A stretch of DNA of 64,000 bases from Ephydatia muelleri (Eukaryota; Porifera; Demospongiae; Spongillida; Spongillidae), in NCBI GenBank assembly GCA_013339895.1, contig JABACO010000008.1, positions 2,463,618 through 2,527,617 of the forward strand, written 5' to 3'. The position numbers and the translations under genes are program-made. Each line of letters starts with the position of its first letter. Position 1 is the first letter of the stretch. Under the pieces are notes generated by a model. That model saw nothing but the letters and a program-made list of their open reading frames with translations, searched no databases and had not been told where the DNA came from. This document shows, in pieces, positions 1 to 12,800 of the stretch.

Positions 1-270
1 ATCCTAGGATACCGTATATTGTCCGGGAGAACAATATAATTATATCGCACAACTGATCTATAGAATAGACGAAGAGAGGGAGGACAGCATTTCCTACGAC
101 AGCGGTATAAGGGTCACATATTCAATACACAAGGTTGGAATGGACAAGTTCCCAAAATGAAATTCATCGTCTGTGTATCCAGGCACGCGGGCAATAATGA
201 TGCTGGGGCGTGGCAGCGCAGGCTCAAAGTGTATTACAAAAAATGTGCACAGTGTATAATTGGAGTTTCG

Positions 271-279
271 TATAAATAG
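271..279 (+). promoter_or_regulatory. TATA box of the P450 gene
   Basis: TATAAATAG lies about 61-69 bases upstream of the P450 start codon at 340, so transcription would begin near 300. The motif matches a metazoan TATA box. The use as promoter is inferred from position. Confidence 0.55.
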
Positions 280-339
280 ACGCGGAGACGACACAACCTA
301 ACTCACGCGCTACGATTCGTTAGGACCGACCAGAGCAAG

Positions 340-748
340 ATGCTGAGCTTGATCCCTGTTGCTTTGTTACTCGTGGTTGGCTTTCTGATTTACAAGTGAG
401 GCATAGGCGTAGGAACCGGGGGGGCAGAGGGGGCCTTGGCCCTCCCCCAATCTTGGGCATTATGTGTATAAAGTATGCTGAATTTATATTAGACACACCC
501 TTTGGGCCCCCCCAATCCTGTTTTCGTTCCTAGGCTTCTGTGAGGGACTCGTACTGTATTCAGTTTTGCCATTTCTGAATCACAGGTTTGCGTACGCTCC
601 TTATGGAGTTCTAAGGAAGATGGGAGTTAACGGACCTACTCCACGTCCGTTTTGGGGCAATGCACGGGAGTTTACAAAAGTAAGTGTTCTGTGTCGCAAG
701 ACGGCCCGCCTGCATGTGTATGTGTACGTGCGTGTACTGGGTGTGCGT

Positions 749-800
<52 letters not shown>

Positions 801-3800
801 TTGTGTGTGCGTGCGTGCGTACGTGTGTGTATTAGTGTGACTGTGCGCGTGTGCATTCCATGATCAAGCGTAATCATCAGGTCATCTATTGGATTTTTAA
901 AAGGATTCATGGCGCCATATCATCGGGCTTTATGCATGTCTATAAACTAATTACTCTCTGATGTATTTGCACGTCCGCGTCCATGCAACCTGCTAGCTAG
1001 GCGTCGAAAGTGTATTCCGAATTTCCGGCGTGTCCACACCAATTATAATACTTTTTACGCACGAAGTAATAGGTTTTTTTAACCAGCTTTTAACGGCTTT
1101 ATAAAAGAGTGCGAGGTGGAAGATGGGTCACCGGGTTCGGAATCAGGGTGAAAATTTAGCTGCCGTCGGTGCCAACCCTAAACTTGCAATTGTGCATCTG
1201 GTGTGTGTAGTGTTGTACATGTATATCCTGGTCGCTTGTGCACATTGCGTTATTTGTGAATTTGTCCTATTAATTGACGTGGGTGTACAAATTTGCAGTT
1301 TGGATGCGCACCTGTCATTAGATAACGTTTAGTCCTTACTCCCATTATGTTGCAGCATAAGCAAGGACGTCGATAAAAATGTGAAACAAACGCACTTCCG
1401 TCCTAAGATAGTGGCACTAGGGAAAGAGATACACAGTTGAGGATCGCTTCAGTTCGTCTGCTGATGAATTCGCAAGTCTTGACCCGGGCCTGCCCCACTT
1501 GCAAACGGTTGTACATGGACAGGCAGGATAATATACCCTCGTGCCGTATCGTAGTGTTCTATTTCATTACATAATCGCATGCGAGGAGCTCGATATGTGT
1601 AATCGAGGTTACTACAGAACTCCATAGTAGCGGTCGGCAAACTTATATGCGGGTACATTTGTGGTTTGAATAGAAATCCGGCTTGTATTACACAATCATA
1701 GATCAAATCTCCAAAACGTTAGGACAACTGTCCCGGGCAAAAGCAGTCCTACCTAGAAGTGGTCCGGGCGGACCACTTTTGATTGCCAAAAAAGGTCCGC
1801 CCGGACTGAAATGGGCTGCCAAAAGTGGTTCGACCTTGCCAAAAGTGGTCCACCGTCCCGACCAATCGTAAGCTTATTTATCCGCATATTGTTACAACCA
1901 ATCTTGGTTTGAACATGTGCGCATGCATGCATGTAGTTACCCCTTTGTTTACAATAACACTAATAATACACCTGTGATTACACAGCACACAAAAAATATT
2001 AATTGCACATTCCAGTACACTTATGATTCAAAATGATTCAGTGATGCAAGCTTCATTGACAGTCACTACATGCAGTTCCACTCTAAAGGCAAATATGAAA
2101 CTTTGCATTGTAAGCATGCACTGTGATACCAATTTAAGCATTGACAGCACTGCACCATTGGCTTGCCATCATTAGGCAAGCGACAAGAACAGTAAATAGA
2201 TATACTTTCACACTTTTCTACATACTTTGCCCTTTTCCAGTATGGGATTGCTCGGAAACATAGAACATGTTTTGGTTTCAAGACACTTTATCAGGTGGGG
2301 TCTCATTTTTCTTGCTCAAAACGAACAGTGGTCGGGTCAATCCCACAGCAAAGGCTAAATGCAAAAGCAATTGCAAAGAGTCCACAATCACTGCCTTCCT
2401 TTTGCCATTGCACATCACAGTATTTCATGACTATTTCATCACTTGATGATTTCATAACATCTGCCACTACTTTCTTCAACTCATTGCTCAGCTTCAAATG
2501 CATAGAATCATATACATTTATACTTGATGTTGAACATCCTATAGTTGACACTGTTATCCAATGATTGTTGTTCAAATTCATAAATTCTTTCTGACATGGC
2601 TCCATGCTGAAATTTACTGCAAGAAGAGGATTCTGGAGACCGCCAACATTGGGATGAGTATTCTTCAATAACATTTGAGAAGCATGAATAATGTAATCAC
2701 ACAACCATTTTCCATTTTCAATACACTTCTTATGGTCCAATGTAAGGGCTACACCAAACCAATTCTGCCAGGGTAAAGGTGGGGGGTGAATACCCTTTAG
2801 GGGTAAGATGTTGCGCTCATCACTGATTAATAAAATGTTTTGGGTGTTAGAAGGATCTTTGCAATTCGTACATGAGTGCAAAAGATGACAAAAAACTGAG
2901 CATGTTGTTCCGCTTTTCTTGCACTTACATGATTTACCACTATTGCATCCCTTTCGACAACTACAATTCTTGTAAAATCCTTCTTTAGAACTTTGGTTCC
3001 TATTTGATAGGTTTTAGGGTTTGCATGTCTCCTATCATAGTTTTGTATTTGCTTGATTTGCGCTTTCTCAATATTCTCCTTCACTTGTTTTACAACACTG
3101 CATCTTTGCTTGGTTATTTCTTCAATGTCCAATACATTATCTTGGAAAAACAGACCATGATCAACAACTGCTTCTACCTGCTCCATCTTTAGGTCGATGG
3201 GAAGAGTCGCTTTTCTTCCAAACATGATTTCGAAAGGAGTATACAGTGCAGATTCATGGCACGAAGTGTTGTAAGCAAAAATACAACCATCTAAGACCAT
3301 GTCCCAATTGTCTTTCTTTGAAGCACAAAATTATACGACAATTGTTTGCAGAGTCTGATTCAACCGCTCTACCAAGCCATTGGCCTATAAGGGGACATGA
3401 TTGTGGTTTATAAATCACATGCTCAATGCAACATGTTCATGAACAGCAAATTGTATGCATACTTATGTGTACAGTGTGTCCTGCCATTAAAAAAAACTTG
3501 GTTATAAGTTTAGATCATAAGTAAGATATACCTGCTTATTCAATTTATCACACCTTACTTAACATGGTCAGCATTTTTCCTTTTTAGACAGATAGTTAAT
3601 AATCAAAACTCACTCATGTTATTATACTTTTTAATTTCTCCCAATTTTCCTTGATTGTGGGACACCGTGTAAATACGCCAAATCACACATTAGTTTCCTC
3701 CGAGAAAATCAAGCACCCATTCAAATCACTAAACACATCAAGGCCTTTTGAGGCATTGATCACACATGTCTATGAAAACTTGAACTTTCTATGATTAAAA

Positions 3801-6800
3801 ATAAAAATATTTCTCCTTCAATTGCATGTACATTGTAGAATGAATCAATTAAAGACAATGCCTAGTACAATAAGATGCAACAGCTAGTTTTTTGGTGTAC
3901 ATAAAGCTAGCTTATGTATGAAGCGATGAATCATCAAACCTGAGGATGATATGCTGTTGTAAATCTCTGCTCAATCCCCAGTAGCTCCATTAGGTGTTTG
4001 TTGAGGTCATTTTTGAATTCTGTTCCATTATCTGTTGTGATTACTTTAGGCAAGCCCATCCTCATAAAAATCTGTGTAATTGAATATGTGCATGTGTCAC
4101 AGAATGAATAAAACATGAACCTGAAAATTTTTTCGTATCTACTACTGAGCACACGATATTTCACATAGAAACTGAACTGAGATATTGATTGACCTACATG
4201 CATGTGTTCAAATACATGTGTTCAAATTTCCCCATAAATCTTTTATCACACTTACTTCCATGCATGCATTATACCCCACCACTGTTAATCCTACAGGTAC
4301 CATGCTCTCCAAACGTTCTCATACTAATGATTTATTTATTGCTATAATGTTTCCAGCACACCCTAACAACAGCTACTGAATACATCTCATTCTTTGATAC
4401 CTTGAATAGTGCATGTGCAACTCCAACAGCATGTTTTGAAGGGAGATGAACAGCTTCAACCCACTTCGAAAAATAATCGCTAACTGTTAAGATGTACAGA
4501 TTTCCTGATTTTGACTCCAAAATGGGTCCCATAAAATCAATTCCTATATGATGCCATGGGGACTTGACCTGAACAGGATGGAGCTTGGGAGCAGTGTGGA
4601 CAAGCTTCCTATTTGCACGCTGACAGATGTCACATCTAGCAACCTACATGCAAGGTGAATATCTAACACAATACTACATGCCTACCATGTTTGTCACGTC
4701 TTTTACCATTCCAGGCCATCTAAATCGCTCATAAATCCTTTTCAACGTACGCTTTACTCCCATATGCCCTGCTGTTGGATCATTATGACATCCATGAAGA
4801 ATTTGTTGTTGTTCTTCTGTGTTTACAACATATCGTATCTCACTCTCCTAGAGCCGAATTTAAAACAAAAACCATGTCGATCAACAATGAAAGCAGCAAT
4901 TTAAAGCACCTTGCCCTAGCCTCACCTTTCCTTTGTTCAATTTTTGAAAAATAGTTCTCCGTTCTTTAAGACAAATTTCGCTGCTTTTCTTCTGATACAT
5001 CACTTTCGCCCTTCACTTGCGCCTGCAGGGTAACTTTTCCTCCTCAGGTACTGGTAAGCCTCTTCAACTAAGTTTTCCCTCACTTCATCCTTTTCACTAC
5101 TCGACATTTTTATGCTCACAAGATTCTTCCACGTGTTTGAGGCAGCAATACGCACGCGCGGAGTCATACCGGACAATTATTGGCATCAAAATTAGTCCGG
5201 CCGGACTAATTTTGGCGACCTAAATTGGTCCGGCCGGACCAATTTTTGCCCGGACCGAATTTTTCGTGACACAACCAACCATGTAATCCCCAGGGACACT
5301 CAGCTAGCTATATGTAATCTCCTGCGAAGAGAAAGACAGAGTTATGTAGTCCACCCTGTTTACAGCATGGCGCACAGCTCCATCCATGTAAGGAGTCGGC
5401 TTTATGCATGGAGTCTCAGCAAGGATATATCCAGCTACGCAGCTGCAAAAGCTAGGGAGTGCGATTTCTTACTCATTTCATATACTGTGCAGATGCAAGT
5501 TTCAAAAGAGCTCTCCGACTTGTTTTACTGCTATCGCACAATGAACAACACTCGACACCGACGGCTCGGATTGGTATCGCTGAGGTGGATTTACGGCTGA
5601 GATGGAATGTAGCTTTGCCGATTGTGTCGTTGAGGTTAGTAGTATATGTTTATCTCCACTGGCATGCAATTGGAACAGGAAGTCCTGCTACAGTAGCCAT
5701 AGATACTTAGCACGGACCACGGTTAATTATAACGATTATCACCTGCACTCCGTGATCTGCTCTGCTGTTCAAAGTGGGCCGGTAGCTTACCATCAGCCTA
5801 AAGTTTGTGAGAGCTATCCATTTACTTGACTGCTAAGGCTACGACTAATCCCAATGAAATCAAATATCAAACCCGCTTCTATCTATGTCTTCTTATTCTC
5901 TTGAGTACAACGTGAAATTATGCTTGAGTGCTATACACGACGTGAATACACATCTTAAAATCATCGCTGTTTGCGGCAGTGTTTTTAGAAATCAGCGCAA
6001 TCTTTCAAAAAAAGACAGGAATCGTACATAACATCGTATAAACACTTTGGATTGCATGGAGACAGGTACATGCATGAAGTACTTGTTTATCTCGTTTGGT
6101 TCTTTTGTACTATATGAGAGTGTAACTCACCATCCGATGACAACTAAACAAATAACCTCCTTGCAAAATGGTCTCTTTAAACAGAGAAAGTATAGTGAAC
6201 CTTTGGAGAATCACCAGATTTTCAACAAAGGTACACAAGCACGTGCGATTTGAGAAAGAGTTGACGACAAAATTTCTACACGTCTAGGCAATGCAACGCT
6301 ATTGTTAGAATCAACACACTGTACCTTCCAAAGAGAGGATGATAAATGCCATACAAAGGTTAGCGGTGCCACGTTCTGAACACTCTGCCTCACTTGAAAG
6401 GTGTGATTAGCGCGATCACGGAGTGCGCGTGCAGGCTCAATGGCTCACGTCATGCGCTTCCAATCCCCATTGAAAGTATCTATGCATTAACCGGTCGTGC
6501 AGCCTTTGGATTTTTATTTCTGACCAAGAGAGCTTCTTGATAGATTCGCCGCCCCAGTTTGCCTTCGTCCATTTCTATTCACATCGCTAATGCGAATAAT
6601 GCCACTTCCTGCAATGCTATTTCGCTAATAGTTTTGTCGTTCCCGTACTACACTGTTGAAAAATTTAAAGCATTCAGTCACACAAAGCTCGTTTCTATAC
6701 TGACATGAACACTAGCCATTTTTGGAAAATCATTCTCGCTAACATGGTAAAAAAATGATGTAATAATACTACATACATGTACATACAGTACATTATATTC

Positions 6801-9800
6801 AAGCACATGGAACCCTCAAGCAGGTCCCTTGCAGCATCGGTAAATGTGCAACCCTAGATTACTAAGGCAACCAACATATCAGTACTCCTCTAGTCTTAAA
6901 CGTTCGGCTGCCTGTCTACAATTTTGTGCGACACGTCACTGTACTTCAAAAATAATGCGTCAGCTAGTTAATTGTTGACATCACATAAATGACAGATGAA
7001 ATAAAATGCACTTTCCAGCAGGAGACTTGAGAGTACTGTATCTTTTCATAGTTAGATGGAGCTCAGTGAAAAGGTTCGATATATATTTAAAAGCTGTCAA
7101 CAATATGAAACTTGAAGTTCAAAATCAAAGTTTGCAAAACACGGCATATTTGCTACATTGTTAATGCGCAACGGGATGGTACCAGATTATTATTGGAGAG
7201 GTCATTGCTATACTACAGGTTTAATAATGGTCACACATTATATCATGGTACAGTTACATGTACGTTATAATATACAATACATGTAATGTATTCATGGACA
7301 TGCATTATTTCAGCATTGTATTCGATTTTGAAATGCGTATTAATATCATACATGCAGGATCCTTTTACAATGATACAAAAGCTACGTGATACTTATGGAG
7401 ATGTTTCTGGGTGAGTTTGGGACCTATTTTATGTTTTCAGATGAATTTGTAAATATAATTTTCATGCTCGCCCTTTTATTAAATAAAGTATACTAACCTT
7501 ATTAGTGGATTTTAACTAGGACATGATCTGTTTCACTAGTAGTGGTGACTAGTACTAGATACATCTCATTACTTTGTGATACATTTTGAAGCGTATTTTT
7601 ATTCTGTGATTTATTAATTTGGTAAGCTCAGATGGCACAAAATATCAACATGATTCATTGGTTAGTGTTCTCATGAGGGTAACTATTACCAATCAGTGAT
7701 CATTTCAGACTTCGATAATATTATGCACTGTGATACATTTGCCATAGTGTATATATTATACATCATTAGGAATAGTATTCAGTACTACATATATGTTACA
7801 TACATGAACACTCAGTACTTTTCCTGGCTACCCCAATTACTGAAAAAATATGGCTATGTGGGCCAGTTGAAAGCTAATATTGTGCTGCTTGCAGTGATGA
7901 ATCATGTCTGTTCATGGTTTAAAAAGTAACCCTTGGACAAAAGATATTTTATTTAGTAATTACACATTTAGATTAATGACACACCAACAAAACATAACGT
8001 AAAGATGTTACTAGCTGCAAAGAATGATACAGTTTTTTAATTGCCTGCAATGATGCCCACCAGATTTGATGATAGCCTTGGAAGCTGCCATTCTTAAGGG
8101 CTGGGTTGATGATATCAACTACTATTTGTGTGCACCTGTATCATTATTTTTATCATTATCTACACCATTATGTGTCAAGGTCAGCAGAAATCATGCAGTG
8201 TGAATTTAGAACAACGATACATAATATAAACCCTATATTAATTAATTGGAGATATATTCCGCAGCTTTTACATTGGAGCAATGCCAGCAGTGGTGATTGC
8301 AGATCAGGAACTGTTGAAATCAGTGCTAGTGAAGCAATTTGTTTCATTCTCTGACCGTATTGTAAGTTTAAAGTATATATTGCACATTGGGGTTGGATGG
8401 GAGGAGATGCATTGTATTCATAAGTGTACTGGTTCACTCAATTTTATGCATGTTGCCAATCTGTCCAGAGTTTCCTTGCTTTCTTCCTTCTTTGCATTGT
8501 CTATTTTCACAAGTTCTTAATGTGAGGTTTGCAATTCACAATGGTCATGTCATTAGGCCAGTTTTTATTTACTATATGTATTTATTTTAAAAGACTGATA
8601 TAGTTATGTGCATTAACCCAGATGTATAACTTGAAGTACATACATACACAAGTACATGTAATGTCTACAACACCTCTGGAAATTCCCGGTGTAATACGAT
8701 TCTATGCAACTGACAATCTCTTTATTTCCACTCCAAACACATACATACATATAGGAATACACACTAGCTTTAAATAGTGTTTCTTAAATATCCCTTGACC
8801 CCCTATCCCACGGGTGCAGTACTATGACAGGAAGTTCAGTTGGAATTAGTCCACAGAGGATTAAGGGTCTATTCAGAGCCTTGCTGTCTATCACATTACA
8901 TTTGTCCCACCATACTTTACTTGTCCTCAAGCTTAAAATTGGACTTAGTAATAATCAGGAGGTCATCGGACATGTTGAGGGTAGCGCCTCTGTGCTTAGT
9001 CCAACATTGGTGGGGCCTCTTGTCCTTCTAAATCTATTGGGGGCAGGACTGCTGGTGGAACCTCCAGAACAATTTCTGGTTGTGAGTGGAATCTGCTGGC
9101 ACTGAAAAGTGTTCAATGCTTGCTGGTTCCCACTCAACCTCTCTTGACAGTGTTCTCTCCTTCCCCCGTAATATACAGCGCCGTATTCTGTTAATGTGCA
9201 CCACACAAACAAAGTGAAAACAAAGTCAATTAGTATTCCAGCAATACACTCTGCAGTCTGGTTAGGCATTGGTATAGCTTCAGCCCACTTCGTGAAATAG
9301 TCTTGTAAGAAGACTAAGAGATAGCGATTGCCTCTGCTGGATACTGGCACTTGCAATACATCAACAGCCAATATCTGCCAGGGGTGTCCAATTGGAATAT
9401 TCGTCATTGGAACGGCATTGGCTGCTTGGACCTTTGGCACACCATACAACTCCTGCAGTATAGTGGCCATTCCAATCCAATATGCTGTACGCTTCAGCCT
9501 CTGTAGGATTTTCTCTACACCTTGATGTCCCGAACTTATGATGTCATGGTTGGCCTTGAGGGCTGTAGGCTGCAATGATAAGGGAACTACTGGTATAATT
9601 TTCTCCTTCTCCAATGGTCCAGGTGTGTACTTGTGGCAAAGTACACCATCAACTACACAAAGCTGACTTCGAATTCGTGAGAATTTTTGAATAGGACGCT
9701 GATTCCAGTGCCGTGGTTGATTGCTTAAGCCGGAAGAAACAAGACGTCTTACTTCATTTAACATTTCATCTTTACCCTGCCCTTGTGCAACATCTTCTAA

Positions 9801-12800
9801 AGTGAGTTCTGGTACTGTCACTGTTCCTGCACAGGTGCTAGGAATGGTGGGCACACGAGAAGGGCATCAGCATTTGCATTGGAAGACCCTCGTCGATATT
9901 TGATTGTAAAATCAAATTCCTGCAATGCCAGTGCCCAACGACATAGCCTACCTCCATCTTTTGAGCAGACAGCCATTGTAGCGGTTGATGGTATGCAAGA
10001 CAAATGCTCGTCCAAGTTGATAGTGTCTGAATTGCTTCACTGCATATAGCACTGCCAAACATTCCCTCTCAATGACACTGTATTGTCTCTCAGCATGGGT
10101 CAGACTTCTGCTTGCATATGCCACTACATGCCCATCCTGTTCTAATACCACTCCCAAACCAACAGCACTGGCATCAGTCTGCAACTCAAAGTCTTTTGTT
10201 AATGAGGAATTACATAGCACTGGAGCCTGAGATAGAAGATTTTTTAATCTCTGGAAACCCTTCTGGCATTCTTCAGTCCATACAAATGTGGCAGTCTTTT
10301 CAGTCAGATAGTGTAGGGGTGTAGCTTTGTCTGCAAATTGTTGTATGTATCTGCAATTGTATGAAGCTAGACCAAGGAATTGTCGTATTTCAGTAACAGT
10401 CTTAGGGATCAGCCAATCCTTGAGAACAGCTATTTTCTCTTTGTCCGGAGACATTCCTGACTCTGAAAATACATGTCAGGTAGTGCACTTTGTCCAGTCC
10501 TAACTGGCACTTGGATCCCCTCAAAGTTAGTCCAGCATTGGCCAGTCGCTCAAACACCTGCTGTAAATGTTGAATGTGACACTTCATATTGGGTGAGTGG
10601 ACCAGCACATAATCAATATAACTGTTAGCCCATGTAACACCTTGTCCATCAGTCTCTGGAATGAGCTGGGTCCACCTGTTACCCCAAATGGCATCCTGCA
10701 AAACTCATATAGACCCATACCAGGACCAGGACAAAAAGCAGTCTTCATGCAGTCCTCCTCCTTTACTGGCAATTGCCAGTATCCAGAATGTCGGTCGAGC
10801 TTTGAGAACACTTTGGATCCTGAGAGTCGGTCTTGAACTTCGTTTGGCAGCAGCAGTGGGTAAGCATCTTTCACTGTCTGCTTATTCAGCCCCCTATAAT
10901 CAATGCAGATCCTTATCTCACCAGACTTCTTTGGGACATATACAGCTGGAGCGAGCCATGGGCTGCTGCTAACTCTAATGATATTGCGATTCAGCATGTC
11001 TGTTAGTTGACACTCGACTTCAGTCCTGTAGTGAGCTGGTAATCTCCTGGGTGGAACTCGCACTGGTGGATATGGTTAGCTGTTGGTATGGCATGATGAG
11101 ATTCTGTCAGTTGATCCAGGTACTGTTGAAAATACTACCTCAAACCTTTTCATGAGATCTCTTAGCTCTGCGGGTGCTGGTGGAATATCATACTCCACCT
11201 CGTCTCCAAGTTTGGAAGTAGCAATTTTCTCCACTTCATCATTTTCACCACCTGCAGTTGAAGCGACATAAATGTAGCTTGGTGTTGCATTTGAAGAACT
11301 TCCTCGCCCTGATGTGACAGCAAAACCTCCAACATGGATGCTTACAGGGTCTGTGCTATAGTCCAGTCGTACTTTGTGCTTGGATAGAAAGTGTAAACCA
11401 AGTATTACGGGAGTTATTAAACTGTTGGTCACCAGGAACCCGTGCTCAGTACTAAATTGTTCTAACTGCATGCAGATGTGCTTTATCTGTTCCCATGACA
11501 ATCACTCTATGTCCGTCAGCCTCATGTAGTTGGGGCATTTGTTTGCTCACAATACACTGTTTTGGTACGGAGCCTTTATCAAAAAGTGACACGGAAGATC
11601 CAGAATCCAACATAATTCGTACATCATTTCCTTCCAGCTTTCCATTAACTATAGTTACTTTGTCTGTCATTGCAGCCGTAATGTATTCCTGGGACTCATG
11701 AAAGGAGGTGATAGGCCAGTCACCCAGCATTGAGAACAAAGCTGATGCATCTGTACAGCAGGCTCCATAGGACTCAGCAATTAGTGGTATGTATATACAC
11801 ACAGAAGATCAGAACACTTCGGTCATTGGTTAAATGCTTTCAACCTTGAGCTGATAGCAGCACCTGCTGACACTCCTGCTTCCAATAGTTTTAGTGGGTT
11901 AATCGGAGTAGTTACGGACAGATCAATGCAGCACGCTAGCCTTCCCATGCACCATTTGGGTAGTAGATTGTCAGCTGGACGAGATTTGGAATTGTCAGGA
12001 GTTAGGTTATCACCAGCTTATAGCTTCACAACTAAAGTGAACTTGGCGAGCATTTAATTATGACAAGGTAACTTGGATTGTGGAGGAAGACCAAGACCAG
12101 CGAGCTGCATGGGGGGGATGAAACTGAAAGCAGGCAAACTCTATCTGAAAGTGGTGATGTGTTAAAAGCAAGCTCAAGATTGTCATCCAGCTTATCGAAT
12201 AGCTCTTTTTGAGGGAGTGGGGACACAAGAAGATCATCAACCTACATAGGATTTGCTGGTACAACTATTGTGTTGAAAATCTCCTCTGCTTAGGATTGAT
12301 GGTGGCTTCATTGAGCATGATAGCCAGAGGAACATAAGGAGTGGTGAGGTAAGGCTCTCAAGACCATGCAGGTCACCTGTACTGTAACTGAGCTCCACTT
12401 GCTGCCAGGTGGTGTTAGTAGGATTTAATTACACCAGTACATTGTGAAAAGAAATTGTAAATGTTGTCACCAAGAAGCTTCAGGTTTACATGAGCAAGTA
12501 AAGGAAGAGTTTTATGGGCAAAGTGGGCGAGTTTAAAACATGGGCAGAGAGGAAGAAAGATCAAGGAAACCTGGAAGTTAACCTTTCTAACGCTTTCAAA
12601 ACACAAGAGAAGGTGTTTGGATGTAAAATGCTTGTGGGAGATGAAGGCAGTAGAACAATGGTTTAAATCACCAAAGGGAACCCATAGTCTGACTTTCTCA
12701 TCTCTGAGGGAAATAGGTGTTAACTACTATGACTAAAAACAACGTATTTAGGAAAGTTAATGTGCAGTGGACCATCTGCCTCCAGCAATTCCAGAGCTCT

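Larger units (their letters stand above)
1729..5271 (-). mobile_element. Ginger-like DNA transposon with CAAC target duplication
   Basis: The element is bounded by CAAC at 1725-1728 and CAAC at 5272-5275. Left end starts TGTCCCGGGCAAAAG; the right end, read inwards on the minus strand, starts TGTCACG and then has CGGGCAAAAATTGGTCC. Both ends carry subterminal palindromes of the type GGTCCGGCCGGACC. Inside, on the minus strand, is a multi-exon integrase gene followed by a CXC-like segment, a Ulp1 protease and a PHD finger. A 4-bp duplication, TGT termini, an integrase gene and no LTRs fit the Ginger superfamily. The copy is dead (stops and frameshifts). It sits inside P450 intron 2 and is absent from the second P450 copy. 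Confidence 0.8.

Noticed and set aside
566..910. Open frames over the TG/CA repeat on both strands
   Set aside because: Low-complexity translations of a microsatellite. Only 586-679 is coding, as P450 exon 2.
8640..12260. LTRs of the Ty3/gypsy copy in intron 4
   Set aside because: No matching direct repeats or target duplication were seen at either side. Self-alignment of 8400-13200 would settle it.
12032..12264. Minus-strand frames with hydrophobic residues
   Set aside because: They lie in the decayed LINE/flank region and show no family motif.
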